Shown: positions 9,117-19,836, numbered from the stretch's first letter. The stretch is 56,507 nt of DNA from Bradyrhizobium oropedii (GCF_020889685.1 NZ_JACMYO010000033.1:1-56507), one strand, 5' to 3'. Notes: generated from the sequence alone by a model not told the origin. Translations and numbers: made by a program.

Positions 9117-10205
9117 ATGTCCTTCAATACTTTCGGCCATATGTTCCGCGTCACGACCTTCGGCGAGAGCCATGGGGTCGCGATCGGCTGCGTCGTGGAC
9201 GGCTGCCCGCCGATGATCCCTCTGACCGTGGAGGAGATCCAGCACGACCTCGATCGCCGCCGGCCCGGCCAGTCGCGCTTCACCACCCAGCGCCAGGAGC
9301 CGGATGCGGTGAAGATCCTGTCCGGCGTGATGCCGCATCCGGAGAGCGGCGTGCAGGTCACGACCGGCACGCCGATCGCGCTGCTGATCGAGAACACCGA
9401 TCAGCGCTCGAAGGACTATTCCGAGATCAAGGACAAGTTCCGCCCCGGCCACGCCGACTTCACCTATGAAGCGAAATACGGCCTGCGCGACTACCGCGGC
9501 GGCGGACGTTCCTCCGCGCGCGAGACCGCAACCCGTGTCGCGGCCGGCGCGATCGCGCGCAAGGTCCTGCCCGAGGTGAAGGTGCGCGGCGCGCTGGTGC
9601 AGATGGGCCCGCACAAGATCGATCGCGAGAAGTGGGACTGGGACGAGATCGCCAACAACCCGTTCTTCTGTCCCGACAAGGATAAGGCGGCGTTCTTCGA
9701 GAGCTATCTCGACGGCATCAGGAAGAGCGGCTCCTCGATCGGCGCCGTCATCGAGATTGTCGCCGAAGGTGTGCCGGCCGGGCTCGGCGCGCCGATTTAC
9801 GCAAAACTCGACAGCGATCTGGCCTCCGCGATGATGAGCATCAACGCGGTCAAGGGCGTCGAGATCGGCGCCGGCTTCGGCGCCGCTGAGCTCACCGGCG
9901 AAGAGAACGCCGACGAGATGCGGACCGGCAATAACGGCACGCGCTTCCTCTCCAACCATGCCGGCGGCGTGCTCGGCGGCATCTCGACCGGCCAGCCGGT
10001 GGTGGTGCGCTTTGCGGTCAAGCCGACGTCGTCGATCCTGACCACGCGCCGCACCGTCGACCGCAAGGGCGCCGACACCGACATCCTGACCAAGGGCCGC
10101 CACGATCCCTGCGTCGGCATCCGCGCGGTGCCGGTCGGCGAGGCCATGATGGCCTGCGTGCTGGCGGATCATTTTCTGCGCGACCGCGGGCAGACCGGGC
10201 GCTGA
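9117..10205 (+). CDS. aroC: chorismate synthase
   Basis: 362 residues, standard length. N-terminal [20 protein letters not shown] and the downstream GRSSARET and RTVDRKG segments are AroC signatures for EPSP and reduced FMN binding. It catalyses the last step of the shikimate pathway, converting EPSP to chorismate for aromatic amino acids, folate and quinones. It lies 76 bp after the histidine phosphatase gene and may share its transcript. Confidence 0.97.
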   Translation: MSFNTFGHMFRVTTFGESHGVAIGCVVDGCPPMIPLTVEEIQHDLDRRRPGQSRFTTQRQEPDAVKILSGVMPHPESGVQVTTGTPIALLIENTDQRSKDYSEIKDKFRPGHADFTYEAKYGLRDYRGGGRSSARETATRVAAGAIARKVLPEVKVRGALVQMGPHKIDREKWDWDEIANNPFFCPDKDKAAFFESYLDGIRKSGSSIGAVIEIVAEGVPAGLGAPIYAKLDSDLASAMMSINAVKGVEIGAGFGAAELTGEENADEMRTGNNGTRFLSNHAGGVLGGISTGQPVVVRFAVKPTSSILTTRRTVDRKGADTDILTKGRHDPCVGIRAVPVGEAMMACVLADHFLRDRGQTGR

Positions 10206-10249
10206 TCCCCTATATAGTGGCGGTCGCCAGACCGCCCTCGGGGAATGCC

Positions 10250-11443
10250 ATGAACGCGTCGGAGCTTCGGGACATCATCGAATGGATGATCGGCGGCGCG
10301 CGCTCGGCGCCGACCCCGCAGCAGATGATGGCGGAGTGCTGCGAACGCCTGGTGCGGGCCGGCCTGCCGCTGTGGCGCGTCGGCGTCTTCGTGCGCACGC
10401 TGCATCCCGAGATCTACGGCCGGCATTTCTTCTGGAAGCCAGGCTCCGAGGTCGAGACCGGCACCGTCGGCCACAACATCGAGGACTCCCCGGAATATGC
10501 CGTCAGCCCGCTGTCGATCGTCTTCAAGCAGGGCGTCGAGGTGCGTGCGCGGCTCGACGATCCCGCCAGCAAGCGCTTTCCGATCGTCGTAGATTTGCAG
10601 GAAGAGGGCGTCACCGACTACATCGCGGTGCCGCTGATCAACACCGACGGCTTTCCCAATGCGTCGAGCTGGACCACCAGGCAGCCGGGTGGCTTCACCG
10701 ATGAGCAGCTCAACGCGATCCGCTCGATCACCGTCCCGCTGTCGCGCTACATCGAGATCGTCACGCTGCGCCGCACCGCCACGCTGCTGCTCGACACTTA
10801 TGTCGGCAACCGTGCCGGCGAGCGCATCATGGGCGGCCAGATCCGGCGCGGCCACGCCGATACGATGGATGCCGCGATCTGGCTGTCCGACCTGCGCGGC
10901 TTCACTGCGCTGTCGGACCGTTTGCCGGCCGAGACGGTCGTCGAGATCCTCAACCTCTATTTCGATTGTCAGGTCACTGCCATTCGCGACCAAGGCGGCG
11001 AAGTGCTCAAATTCATGGGCGACGGCCTGCTCGCAGTGTTCCCGGTCGACGAGTATCTCGGCGACGAGGCACAGGTCTGCTCGCGGGTGCTGGAGGCTGC
11101 GCGCGCATCCCGCGCCGGGGTCGAGGCGCTGCAGTTTCCCAACGGCGATGCGGTCGAGCGCTTCCGCTTCGGCGTCGCGCTGCATCTCGGGCGCGTGCTC
11201 TATGGCAATATCGGCGGCGGCAATCGGCTCGACTTCACCTGCATCGGTCCGGCGGTCAATCTCGCCGCGCGGCTGGAGAAGATCGCCGGCCGTCTCGGCC
11301 GCACCGTCGTGGCGTCCGAGCGCTTCGCCGGCATTCACGACGGCGGCTGGAGCGATCTCGGCGAGTTTCCGATCGCGGGATTTGCCAAGGCCGAACGGGT
11401 CTACGGCCTGTTCGACGAGGCGCCGGTCGCGGCTGCTGGTTGA
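10250..11443 (+). CDS. class III adenylate/guanylate cyclase domain protein
   Basis: About 397 residues. The N-terminal half (1-200) is an undefined, possibly GAF-like, regulatory region. The C-terminal catalytic domain begins at about residue 205 with WLSDLRGFTALSD (first metal Asp), then GGEVLKFMGDGLLAVFP (second metal Asp), and GVALHLGRVLYGNIG with FTCIGPAVNLAARL (transition-state region). These are the class III cyclase hallmarks; cAMP is the likely product. The protein has no membrane segment, so it is probably cytoplasmic. ATG at 10250 has a GGGGA stretch just before it and is preferred to the GTG at 10217. Confidence 0.9.
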   Translation: MNASELRDIIEWMIGGARSAPTPQQMMAECCERLVRAGLPLWRVGVFVRTLHPEIYGRHFFWKPGSEVETGTVGHNIEDSPEYAVSPLSIVFKQGVEVRARLDDPASKRFPIVVDLQEEGVTDYIAVPLINTDGFPNASSWTTRQPGGFTDEQLNAIRSITVPLSRYIEIVTLRRTATLLLDTYVGNRAGERIMGGQIRRGHADTMDAAIWLSDLRGFTALSDRLPAETVVEILNLYFDCQVTAIRDQGGEVLKFMGDGLLAVFPVDEYLGDEAQVCSRVLEAARASRAGVEALQFPNGDAVERFRFGVALHLGRVLYGNIGGGNRLDFTCIGPAVNLAARLEKIAGRLGRTVVASERFAGIHDGGWSDLGEFPIAGFAKAERVYGLFDEAPVAAAG

Positions 11444-11452
11444 CGGCGGCGG

Positions 11453-12334
11453 GTGGTGACTGACAGTGACGCGCAGCACCGCACCGGGATCGCGCTGGTC
11501 GTTGCGGCCGCAGCGGCCTGGAGCACCGCGCCGTTCTTCACTCGGCTGTTGCACTTCGATTCCTGGACCATCCTATTCTGGCGCGGGCTGTTCGGCGGCG
11601 GCGCGATCGCGCTGTTCCTGGTCGCGACGCAGGGCCGGCGCGGCGTGCGCGATCTCGTCGCGATGCCCGCGAGCGGATGGCTGGTGGCCGGCCTCTCGAC
11701 CTTCGGCATGGTGACGTTCATCCCGGCGCTGCAGCTGACCAGCGTCGCCAATGTCGCGATCCTGATCGCGATGCAGCCGTTCGTGGCGGCCGCGATCGCC
11801 TGGCTTTGGCTGCGCGAGCGGGCGCGGCGCGGCACATTGCTGGCAAGTCTTGTCGCGCTCGCGGGTGTGGCCATCACCGTCAGCGGCGCCGTCGGCATCA
11901 CGGATTACAGGGGCATCGGCCTTGCCTGCGTGATGGTGCTCGCGATCTCCCTGATGACGGTGGTGATCCGACGACACAGGGGCACGCCGATGATCGCCGC
12001 CGCGGCGCTCTCGAACTTTCTCGGCAGCGCCATCAGCTTGCCGTTGGGGCAGGGCATCGGCGCGGTCAGCGGCGCCGATCTCGGTGTGCTCGCGATGTTC
12101 GGGGCGTGCCAGGTGGGGCTCGGTCTCACCCTGTTCACGGTCGGCTCCAGATTGCTGCCGTCCGCGCAGGCCTCGCTGATCGCAACCCTCGAAACGCCGC
12201 TGATGCCGTTCTGGGTGTGGCTGGCGTTTGCCGAAGTGCCGTCGCTGCGCGCCCTCGTTGGCGGCGCGCTGGTGATGGGGGCAGTCGTCGCCGACATTGC
12301 GATCAGCCAGCGCGTCGAGCCAGCGCGGCGGTGA
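11453..12334 (+). CDS. DMT-superfamily (EamA) transporter
   Basis: 293 residues, about ten hydrophobic segments arranged as two EamA repeats (about 10-140 and 150-285). The family exports metabolites or amino acids across the inner membrane. The likely start is a GTG ten bases after the cyclase stop, suggesting co-transcription. It ends seven bases before the convergent clpS stop. The substrate is unknown. Confidence 0.88.
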   Translation: MVTDSDAQHRTGIALVVAAAAAWSTAPFFTRLLHFDSWTILFWRGLFGGGAIALFLVATQGRRGVRDLVAMPASGWLVAGLSTFGMVTFIPALQLTSVANVAILIAMQPFVAAAIAWLWLRERARRGTLLASLVALAGVAITVSGAVGITDYRGIGLACVMVLAISLMTVVIRRHRGTPMIAAAALSNFLGSAISLPLGQGIGAVSGADLGVLAMFGACQVGLGLTLFTVGSRLLPSAQASLIATLETPLMPFWVWLAFAEVPSLRALVGGALVMGAVVADIAISQRVEPARR

Positions 12335-12340
12335 TGCCTG

Positions 12341-12646
12341 CTACTCTTCCGGCTCGGTCGTGAACAGCAGCGGATAGCCCTTGGCGCGGCCGGCGTCGGT
12401 GGCGCGCGTCGCCTTGGTCTCGGCGACGTCCCTGGTGAAGACGGCGACCACGCAGACGCCGCGCTGGTGTGCGGTCAGCATCACCTTGTAGGCCTGGTCG
12501 TCGGTCATGCGGAATTCACCCTTCAGCACGGTGACGACGAATTCGCGCGGCGTATAGTCGTCGTTGACCAGGATCACCTTGTGCAGGCGGGGCCGCTCGA
12601 CCTTGGTCTTCGTCCTGGTTTTCGGCTTGACGACCGTATCGGGCAT
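12341..12646 (-). CDS. clpS: ATP-dependent Clp protease adaptor ClpS
   Basis: 101 residues. The N-terminal basic tail is followed by the ClpS core: VILVNDDYTPREFVV (the N-degron pocket region) and MLTAHQRGVCVVAVF. ClpS delivers N-end-rule substrates to ClpA/ClpP. Length and motifs match the alphaproteobacterial adaptor; which of possible paralogues (ClpS1/ClpS2) it is cannot be told here. Confidence 0.95.
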   Translation of the reverse strand: MPDTVVKPKTRTKTKVERPRLHKVILVNDDYTPREFVVTVLKGEFRMTDDQAYKVMLTAHQRGVCVVAVFTRDVAETKATRATDAGRAKGYPLLFTTEPEE

Positions 12647-12879
12647 CGCCCGGCACTCCCTCGCGATTGCCCCGTAAGAATACCGTCTTCCGTCGTGTGT
12701 TGGAACCGTTCGATTTGCACGGCGTCATTGCGGCAACGGCACGACGCGTGTTGCCGCATTCGCGGCACGCGCGTCTAACCTCGACGTGTCTAACTTGAAT
12801 GTGAAGGACAGATGATATCAGCGCTTTTCGCCGCGTGATTTGCGTGTCACCATGACAGGCACACGACGGGAGGGCCGCA

Positions 12880-13728
12880 ATGCGCTGGTATGTCTCGATC
12901 GGAGCGGTGCTTGTCGCGGGCATGTTGGCCAGCGGCGATGTGGCCGGTGTTGCCGCGCCCGGCCCGGGAACACAGACTGGCCGGCTGGCTGAAAAGGAAT
13001 CCACGCCGAGCGTCGACATCGAGTTGATCATCGCAGTCGACGTCTCCTATTCGATGGACATGGACGAGCTCGCGATCCAGCGCGAGGGCTATGCGCAGGC
13101 AATCGTTTCCAAGGATTTCCTGCAGGCGCTGAAGGCCGGGCCGAACGGCAAGATCTCGGTCACCTATTTCGAATGGGCCGCCTCCAACGACCAGAAGGTC
13201 ATCATTCCCTGGCGCGTGATCGACGGCCCCGAATCCGCCGATGCGGTCTCTGCCGAGATCATGAAGACGCCGGTGCGGCGCGCTTCGCGCACTTCGATTT
13301 CGGGTGCGATCTATTTCGCGATCCCGATGTTCGACGAGAACCCGCATCGCGGCCTGCGCCGCGTGATCGATATTTCCGGCGACGGACCCAACAATAACGG
13401 CACGCCGATCACGCCTGCGCGCGATGCGGCCCTCGACAAGGGCATCGTCATCAACGGCCTGCCGATCATGGTGAAGGAGCCGTCCTATTCGACGATGGAT
13501 ATCGAAAATCTCGACTACTATTACGAGGACTGCGTGATCGGCGGACCCGGCTCCTTCGTGGTGACGATCAAGGATCGCGAGAAATTCAAGGAGGCGATCC
13601 GCACCAAGCTGCTGCTCGAAGTCGCCGGCCGAACCCCCGAGCGCCCGATCGTGCGAACCGCCGAGAAGGACCCGCGGGTCAATTGCATGATCGGCGAGAA
13701 GATCTGGCAGGATCGCTGGGGGCGATAG
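12880..13728 (+). CDS. DUF1194 / von Willebrand factor A-like secreted protein
   Basis: 282 residues. A signal peptide is evident at residues 1-25 (ends DVAGVAA). A vWA-like fold follows, with a MIDAS-type motif in IIAVDVSYSMDMDE (DxSxS) and a later RVIDISGDGPNNNG. This organisation is characteristic of the DUF1194 family in rhizobia. It probably acts in the periplasm as a metal-dependent adhesion or complex-assembly domain; no biochemical role is established. It is convergent with the nucleotidyltransferase gene, four bases apart. Confidence 0.85.
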   Translation: MRWYVSIGAVLVAGMLASGDVAGVAAPGPGTQTGRLAEKESTPSVDIELIIAVDVSYSMDMDELAIQREGYAQAIVSKDFLQALKAGPNGKISVTYFEWAASNDQKVIIPWRVIDGPESADAVSAEIMKTPVRRASRTSISGAIYFAIPMFDENPHRGLRRVIDISGDGPNNNGTPITPARDAALDKGIVINGLPIMVKEPSYSTMDIENLDYYYEDCVIGGPGSFVVTIKDREKFKEAIRTKLLLEVAGRTPERPIVRTAEKDPRVNCMIGEKIWQDRWGR

Positions 13729-13731
13729 CGA

Positions 13732-14574
13732 TCATACCCTTCTTACGACTCGGCCGATATCGCTTAGCTCATTCTCCAACGCGCGTAGCGTCTGCAACGC
13801 GGCCGCGTGCTCCGCTGCTCCGATCCGCCGCCAGACTTCGGCAGCACGCGTGGCGAGGTTGCGAACCGTCACCGGAAAATTCGCCGCCTGCGCCAGCGCG
13901 CCCTTCTCGTTGATCAGGTATTGCCCGTTCACCGCAAACAGCACCTGCGCGATGCAGGCGAGCGCGCGATAGGCGCAGCCGGCGATGTGTGTGCTGTCGC
14001 CACGCGGCACGGCTAGTGCGGCATTCTCGATGCTGAACAGGATTTCCCATTGAAAGCGTCGCACCAGGGCATCGCGCAGGGCCGGCGGGTAGGGCGCGGT
14101 TCTCGCCTTCTGTGCCGCGACGAGACCGTCGGGATCATGCAGGACGCGGCACAGCGCGACCTCGCCCATCCAGATCGCCGAGCAGAAGCCGTGCGGATGG
14201 CCCGGCTGGTAGTGCATGCTGATGTCGCCGTTCCGGCAGGCGTCGATCACGTCGGTGACCTGCCCGATGCTGCGATAGAGCAGGTCGACCTTGCGGCCGC
14301 CGATCCTGAGCCAGGCGCCGCCGACGATCCAGGGCCCCCATTCGCCGACCGGCGTCACATGCATGGCAGAGGGGTCATCGACCAGGCCCGTCACTGCGTC
14401 GCGCAGCCGATCGATATCGAGTGCGGCGCTGTCCCTGTAGTAGATGCCGAGATCATAGTCGGAGGTGTCATGTGCCGTGCCGCGCGCCCGCGAGCCGCCG
14501 AGCACGATGGCGGCGACACCAGGCACGGTGGCGAGGATAGGAATGATGCGTGCGAGCAGCGGATCATCGGTCAT
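13732..14574 (-). CDS. nucleotidyltransferase domain protein
   Basis: 280 residues. The N-terminal region carries the polymerase-beta-like motif GGSRARGTAHDTSDYDLGIY (GS...DxD), the Mg-nucleotide site of minimal nucleotidyltransferases. The remainder (about 110-280) is helical and could be a substrate-binding or antidote-type domain. The family includes antibiotic nucleotidyltransferases and toxin components; nothing here identifies the target. No HEPN partner gene is seen beside it. Confidence 0.75.
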   Translation of the reverse strand: MTDDPLLARIIPILATVPGVAAIVLGGSRARGTAHDTSDYDLGIYYRDSAALDIDRLRDAVTGLVDDPSAMHVTPVGEWGPWIVGGAWLRIGGRKVDLLYRSIGQVTDVIDACRNGDISMHYQPGHPHGFCSAIWMGEVALCRVLHDPDGLVAAQKARTAPYPPALRDALVRRFQWEILFSIENAALAVPRGDSTHIAGCAYRALACIAQVLFAVNGQYLINEKGALAQAANFPVTVRNLATRAAEVWRRIGAAEHAAALQTLRALENELSDIGRVVRRV

Positions 14575-14627
14575 GATGCGCAGATTATAGCGAGACCGCC
14601 GCGTGCCGCGATAGCCGCCGCGTCGTC

Positions 14628-15869
14628 TCAGCGGGTGAACCGCGCCACCAGTTCGACATGCGGAGTGTGGCGGAACTGATCGACCGGCGTGACATCAGCA
14701 ATCTTGTAGCCGCCATCGATCAGGATTTTCGCGTCGCGCGCAAACGTCGCGGCGTTGCAGGACACCGCGACGATCACCGGCACCTTGCTAGCCGCAAGCT
14801 GGGTGACCTGCGCCTGCGCGCCCTGCCGGGGCGGATCGAACACCACGGCGTCATAGTCGCGCAATTCCTGCGGCATCAGGGGACGGCGGAACAGGTCGCG
14901 CGCCTCGGCCTTGAGCGGCTTCAGCCCCGGCGTCGTTTGTGCGGCCTTTTGCAGCGCCGCGATCGCGCCGGCGTCGTTGTCGAAGGCCGCGATCCGCGCC
15001 TTCTCCGCGAGGCGAAGCGCGAACGGGCCGACGCCGCAAAACAGATCGGCGATGTGCTTGGCGCGTCCGCAACGCTCGCGAACCAATGCGGCAAGCGTCT
15101 CCTCGCCCTTGACGGTTGCCTGCAGGAACGAGCCCGGCGGCAGCACGACCTTGGCCTTTCCGATCGCAACGTCAGGGGAGCCGCGCTGCAGCACCAGCTC
15201 GCCGTGCCGGGTCAGCCGCGCCAGTCGGTGTTTCTCCGCGATGCGGGACAAAGTGCTGATCAGTCTCGTCGGCAGCGCGCCGGAGCCGCGCACGTCGATG
15301 TCGAGGCCGTTGAGGGTCGCGGTCACCTGGATGTCGAGCGGCTTGCCGATCGAGATCAGCGGCTCGGCAACGGCCCAGGCGGCTTCAAGTGCGCCGTCGA
15401 GCGCCGGATCGAGGATCGGACAGCGATCGACCGGGATGATGTCGTGCGAGCCGACAGCGGCGAAGCCGACCTTGAGGACCTCATGGGCGCCGATGCGTCC
15501 GTGCAACGTGATGCGGCGGCGGCCCACGCCGTGGGCGTCGAGCAACGGTGCGACGTCGGCAGCGATCTTCGCCTGCGCCAGCGTCTCGACCACGATGTTG
15601 CGTTTCCAGGCATGATAGCTTGCGTCATTCCAGTGCTGGATCGCGCAGCCGCCGCAGACGCCGAAATGCGGGCAGAACGGCGTGATCCGCTCGGGGCTTT
15701 GCTGCGTCACCCGGACCAGCCGCCGCCGGTCGGGATGGTGACCGGGCACGTCTTCGACCTCGACGGTTTCGCCGGCCAGCGTGTAGGGCACGAAGATCGA
15801 CTGCGCGCCTTCGGTCGCGACGCCGTCGCCGCGATGCCCGACATGGTCGATGGTGAGTTGCTCAGCCAC
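14628..15869 (-). CDS. class I SAM-dependent RNA (uracil-C5) methyltransferase, RlmD/TrmA-like
   Basis: About 413 residues. An N-terminal TRAM-like region ([14 protein letters not shown]) is followed by a Cys cluster [16 protein letters not shown] that would hold an Fe-S cluster. The SAM-binding motif is [14 protein letters not shown], then FDPPRQGA, and the catalytic Cys lies in [13 protein letters not shown]. The family makes m5U in rRNA or tRNA. GTG at 15869 overlaps the 3' end of tlyA by 8 bp and excludes the unrelated upstream extension, indicating translational coupling. Confidence 0.9.
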   Translation of the reverse strand: MAEQLTIDHVGHRGDGVATEGAQSIFVPYTLAGETVEVEDVPGHHPDRRRLVRVTQQSPERITPFCPHFGVCGGCAIQHWNDASYHAWKRNIVVETLAQAKIAADVAPLLDAHGVGRRRITLHGRIGAHEVLKVGFAAVGSHDIIPVDRCPILDPALDGALEAAWAVAEPLISIGKPLDIQVTATLNGLDIDVRGSGALPTRLISTLSRIAEKHRLARLTRHGELVLQRGSPDVAIGKAKVVLPPGSFLQATVKGEETLAALVRERCGRAKHIADLFCGVGPFALRLAEKARIAAFDNDAGAIAALQKAAQTTPGLKPLKAEARDLFRRPLMPQELRDYDAVVFDPPRQGAQAQVTQLAASKVPVIVAVSCNAATFARDAKILIDGGYKIADVTPVDQFRHTPHVELVARFTR

Positions 15870-16633
15870 GGCGCGCGCCGAGGAAGAATTCGATATTGCC
15901 GTCGCCACCGGTGATCGATGACGGGAACACCTGAATGTCGGTGCAGCCGAGCGAGGCGGCAAAGGCTGCGATATCGTCGCAGATTTCCTGGTGCACCATC
16001 GCGTTGCGGATGACGCCGCGCTTGGAATGTTTGCGCGCCGCCTCGAACTGCGGCTTGATCAGCGCCAGCAGATGCATCGGTGCGGCCGCCAGCGACAGCG
16101 CCACCGGCAGCACCAGCTTCAGCGAGATGAAGCTGACGTCGATCACGACGACGTCGGGCCGCGCCGGCAGGCGTTTGCCCTCGAAATTCCTGATGTCGGT
16201 CTCCTCCATGGAGACGATCTTCGGATGCCCCCGCAGCGAGGGATGCAGCTGGCCGTGGCCGACATCGATGGCAAAGACGAGGCTCGCACCATTGGCAAGG
16301 AGCACTTCGGTGAAGCCGCCGGTCGAGGCGCCGACATCGAGGCAGACATGGCCCTCGACGTCGATTGGATAATGCTCGAGCGCGCCGGCGAGCTTGACGC
16401 CGCCGCGCGAGACATAGGGATGCGCCGGCTCGGCCGTGAGTGCGGCTCCGGGCGCCACGAGTTCGGATGCCTTCGCGATTGACTTGCCGTCGGCGGTGAC
16501 GAGGCCGGCGTCGATCGCGGCGCGGCCGGGCCCGGCTTTCGAACAGGCCGCGCTCGACCAGCAGCACGTCGATGCGCTTGCCGGCGGATGCGTTGTTGTC
16601 GTTGTCGCCTGCCTTGGTCACGTGCTTGGTCAC
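15862..16633 (-). pseudogene. tlyA: TlyA family rRNA (cytidine-2'-O)-methyltransferase, frameshifted in the S4 domain
   Basis: Starting at GTG 16633 (overlapping the previous stop as GTGA), the frame reads the S4 RNA-binding start RIDVLLVERGLFESRAR. It then breaks near 16523-16530: the continuation AIDAGLVTADGKSIAKASEL lies in another frame (net +1 or -2). After the break the FtsJ-like domain is intact: YVSRGGVKLAGAL, LDVGASTGGFTEVLL (SAM site), VVIDVSFISLKLVLP. A truncated 198-residue protein could start inside at 16458 but would lack the S4 fold. Family members 2'-O-methylate 16S/23S rRNA. The break sits in a GGCCCGGCCGCGCCGCG run, so a sequencing error is possible. Confidence 0.8.
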
Positions 16634-17193
16634 TTGGCGCCCTGCCGGAGCTGCGCGGCGGCGAGCCGCACGCAGGTCTCGAAGGAGGTGAGGTCGTGCC
16701 AGAGGTCGGCCGCAGGCTCCCTCGGCGTCACCAGCGGACTGCCGTGCAGATCGAGCGCGTGCATCATCATCAGATTGTCTGGCAAGCCAAACTCTTCCAC
16801 CGTCAGTCCCTCCGCGTCGATCAGGCGTCCGTCGAATGCCGGCACGACCTGCTGCAGCCGCGCCACGCGATTGGCGTAGGACGTGGGATCGTTCGAATAA
16901 GCGAGGCACAGCTTGCCGCGTCCCGCCATGTAGCCGAGTTCGTAGACGGTCCCTGCGTCGGCACTGGGGCCGCGAAACGGCGTCAAATTGGCGATGACGG
17001 CGTCGGCCGACTCCATCATCGCCTCGTTGCTTTTGAAGATGGTAAGTGAAGCGCCGGCGGCCGTGGGATTGATGCCGTTGTCGAGCGGATAGAGCCCGGT
17101 CAGCCCGTGATAGGCGCACACCTCCGCCTTGCGGCGGCCGATCTCCACGGCATCCGGCAGGAACACGTCAGGACCTGCCAGATAGATTTTCAT
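16630..17193 (-). CDS. nucleoside 2-deoxyribosyltransferase
   Basis: About 187 residues beginning MKIYLAGPDVFLPDA, the family N-terminus. Further signatures are SADAVIANLTPFRGPSADAGT and YELGYMAGRGK, containing the catalytic Glu region (DAGTVYELG). The family cleaves or exchanges the glycosidic bond of 2'-deoxynucleosides for nucleotide salvage. The ATG at 17193 is chosen; the frame continues upstream only through the repeat element. The stop overlaps the tlyA start, so the two are likely co-translated. Confidence 0.88.
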   Translation of the reverse strand: MKIYLAGPDVFLPDAVEIGRRKAEVCAYHGLTGLYPLDNGINPTAAGASLTIFKSNEAMMESADAVIANLTPFRGPSADAGTVYELGYMAGRGKLCLAYSNDPTSYANRVARLQQVVPAFDGRLIDAEGLTVEEFGLPDNLMMMHALDLHGSPLVTPREPAADLWHDLTSFETCVRLAAAQLRQGAK

Positions 17194-17206
17194 GGACTTG
17201 CCGGGG

Positions 17207-17313
17207 CTAGAGCGTTTTCGAGCGAAGTGGACACCGGTTCGCGTGAAGAAAACGCGTCCAAAAAAGAACCTGGAGCTCCGGTTCTGATTCAATCAGAACC
17301 GAAACTGCTCCAG
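17207..17313. repeat. ~105-bp dispersed palindromic element, copy A
   Basis: The element starts with GAGCGTTTTCGAGCGAAG and contains GAAGAAAACGC (complementary to the GCGTTTTC at its start) and the perfect inverted pair GGTTCTGATT/AATCAGAACC, so it can fold into two hairpins. It is about 85-90% identical by eye to the copy at 26213-26318. It sits between dxs and the ribosyltransferase gene. Confidence 0.85.
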
Positions 17314-17332
17314 TGGGCGCCGCCCGAAGCGA

Positions 17333-19261
17333 TTACGCGAGCTTGACGGTCTCGGTCTTGTAGTCCTTGCCGAGGGTTTCGAAGACCTTGGCAACGATGC
17401 TCTTGGCGTCGAGACCCGCACGGGCATACATCGCCGCCGGCGAGTCGTGGTCGAGGAACACGTCGGGCAGGATCATCGAGCGGAACTTGAGCATGCCGCT
17501 ATCCAGCATGGCGTTGTCGGACAGGAACTGCATGACATGCGAGCCGAAGCCGCCGATCGAGCCTTCCTCGATCGTGATCAGGATCTCGTGGTCGCGGGCG
17601 AGCTTCATGATCATCTCTTCGTCGAGCGGCTTCATGAAGCGCGCGTCGGCGATCGTAGCGGAGAGACCGTGGGCAGCGAGTTCGTCGGCGGCCTTCTCGC
17701 ACTCGGCGAGGCGGGTGCCGAACGACAGCAGCGCGACCTGCTTGCCCTCGCGGATAATGCGGCCCTTGCCGATCGGCAGGGGAACGCCGACTTCCGGCAT
17801 CTCGACGCCGCGGCCCTCGCCGCGCGGATAGCGCAGTGCGCTCGGACGATCGTTGATTGCAACCTGCGTCGCCACCATGTGAACCATTTCCGCCTCGTCG
17901 GAGGCCGCCATGATCACGAAGTTCGGCAGGCAGCCGAGATAGGCGTTGTCGAACGAACCGGCATGCGTCGCGCCGTCGGCGCCGACCAGGCCGGCGCGGT
18001 CGATCGCGAAGCGGACCGGAAGGCTCTGGATCGCGACGTCATGGACCACCTGGTCATAGCCGCGCTGCAGGAAGGTCGAGTAGATCGCGCAGAACGGCTT
18101 GTAGCCTTCGGTGGCGAGGCCGGCGGCGAAGGTCACCGCATGCTGCTCGGCGATGCCGACGTCGAAGGTGCGGTCCGGGAACGCCTTGTTGAAGATGTCG
18201 ACGCCGGTGCCCGACGGCATCGCCGCGGTGATGGCGACGATCTTGTCGTCCTTCTCGGCCTCCTTGACGAGGCTCTGGCCGAACACGTTCTGGTAGGCCG
18301 GCGCGTTCGGCTTGGCCTTGGCCTGGGTGCCGGTCGCGACGTCGAACTTGACGACGGCGTGGTACTTGTCGGCGGAGGCTTCGGCCGGGCCGTAGCCCTT
18401 GCCCTTCTGGGTCACGACGTGAACCAGAATCGGCCCGGTCTCCATGTCGCGGACGTTCTTCAGCACCGGCAGCAGATGGTCGAGGTTGTGACCGTCGATC
18501 GGGCCGACATAATAGAAGCCGAGCTCCTCGAACAGCGTGCCGCCGTCCATCATGAAGCCGCGGGAATATTCCTCGACGCGGTTGGCGCGGTTGGCGAGGA
18601 TCTTCGGCAGGCGCTTGTTGATCTGCTTGGCGGCCTCGCGCAGCGAGCGGTAGGTCTTGCCCGAGTAGAGGCGCGACAGATAGGCGCTCATCGCGCCGAC
18701 CGGCGGCGCGATCGACATGTCGTTGTCGTTGAGGATCACGATCAGGCGCGAGTTCATCGCGCCGGCGTTGTTCATGGCCTCGTAGGCCATGCCCGCTGAC
18801 ATCGCGCCGTCACCGATCACGGCGATAACGTTGTTCTTGCCGCCGGAGAGATCGCGCGCCACGGCCATGCCGAGGCCGGCCGAAATCGAGGTCGAGGAGT
18901 GCGCGGCGCCGAACGGATCGTAGTCGCTCTCGGTGCGCTTGGTGAAGCCGGAGAGACCGCCGGCGGTGCGCAGGGTGCGGATGCGGTCGCGGCGCCCGGT
19001 CAGGATCTTGTGCGGATAGGCCTGGTGGCCGACGTCCCAGATCAGGCGGTCGCGCGGGGTGTCGAAAGTGTAGTGGATGGCGGTGGTCAGTTCGACCACG
19101 CCGAGGCCGGCGCCGAAATGGCCGCCGGTCACCGACACGGCGTCGATGGTTTCCTGGCGGAGCTCGTCGGCAACCTGCCGAACCTGCTCGACCTTCAACT
19201 TGCGCAGGTCATCGGGCGTGTGAATAGTGTCAAGAAGCGGCGTTTTACTAAATGTGGTCAC
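17333..19261 (-). CDS. dxs: 1-deoxy-D-xylulose-5-phosphate synthase
   Basis: About 642 residues. The thiamine-diphosphate motif [18 protein letters not shown], the N-terminal [13 protein letters not shown] and the transketolase-type central domain ([13 protein letters not shown]) are all present. It condenses pyruvate and glyceraldehyde-3-phosphate in the first step of the MEP isoprenoid pathway. GTG at 19261 begins the canonical [12 protein letters not shown]; the frame extends upstream without homology. It lies in the usual alphaproteobacterial neighbourhood with xseB upstream and tlyA downstream. Confidence 0.96.
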   Translation of the reverse strand: MTTFSKTPLLDTIHTPDDLRKLKVEQVRQVADELRQETIDAVSVTGGHFGAGLGVVELTTAIHYTFDTPRDRLIWDVGHQAYPHKILTGRRDRIRTLRTAGGLSGFTKRTESDYDPFGAAHSSTSISAGLGMAVARDLSGGKNNVIAVIGDGAMSAGMAYEAMNNAGAMNSRLIVILNDNDMSIAPPVGAMSAYLSRLYSGKTYRSLREAAKQINKRLPKILANRANRVEEYSRGFMMDGGTLFEELGFYYVGPIDGHNLDHLLPVLKNVRDMETGPILVHVVTQKGKGYGPAEASADKYHAVVKFDVATGTQAKAKPNAPAYQNVFGQSLVKEAEKDDKIVAITAAMPSGTGVDIFNKAFPDRTFDVGIAEQHAVTFAAGLATEGYKPFCAIYSTFLQRGYDQVVHDVAIQSLPVRFAIDRAGLVGADGATHAGSFDNAYLGCLPNFVIMAASDEAEMVHMVATQVAINDRPSALRYPRGEGRGVEMPEVGVPLPIGKGRIIREGKQVALLSFGTRLAECEKAADELAAHGLSATIADARFMKPLDEEMIMKLARDHEILITIEEGSIGGFGSHVMQFLSDNAMLDSGMLKFRSMILPDVFLDHDSPAAMYARAGLDAKSIVAKVFETLGKDYKTETVKLA

Positions 19262-19836
19262 AGCGAATTTCCAATTTTTGCCTGTCGGAACGAACCGCCC
19301 GACGCGAGATGGGTTGGCGCGCACATCGCGCAGCGAATGCCAGACATCGGGTGCCGCCCCGGCCGACCGTGCCTGGTTGTAAGCCTAGATTCACTCCGGA
19401 TTGGACCACGTGATACGCATCACCTTGGTCGCTCTTCACCCGTCCCGGTTCAGTTTTGTCGAACCATTTGAGGTGCATGCCGCCCGAATAATTCGGGCCG
19501 CCCGCCACCCTCAAATGCCCATAGAACTGGAAGCATTACACCAAAGCCGTAACCAAAGCCAACCCGATAGGCGGCGCAGGGTTCCTGTGCGCTATCTTGA
19601 AAAACCGAGACTTTTCAATGCTTGGGGCCGGAAGCGGGTTCCAATTTGGCCATTTTAGCGGCAGCCGGCCGGTCCGGATCGGCCTGATTCGCGGCCACAC
19701 TCCATCGCCGCAGGCGCCCCGCGGCATTCTGGGCAGCCGGAAATACGCAGCAACAATTGCCCGCCCTGGCGGACATCGTGTCGCACGATCGAGGGCTCCT
19801 AGAGCCTATTCCGCTCCGATGGAATCGGAACGGGCC
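19262..19836. other. intergenic region upstream of dxs
   Basis: 575 bp. Open frames on both strands show no recognisable content. An imperfect inverted repeat lies at about 19800-19838 (GAGCCTATTCCGCTCCGAT against ATCGGAACGGGC), probably a decayed palindromic element near the end of xseB. The dxs promoter should be near 19300. Confidence 0.45.

Noticed and set aside
19248..19514. Leftward 88-codon ORF upstream of dxs
   Set aside because: Overlaps the dxs start region, lacks a ribosome-binding site and has no recognisable content.
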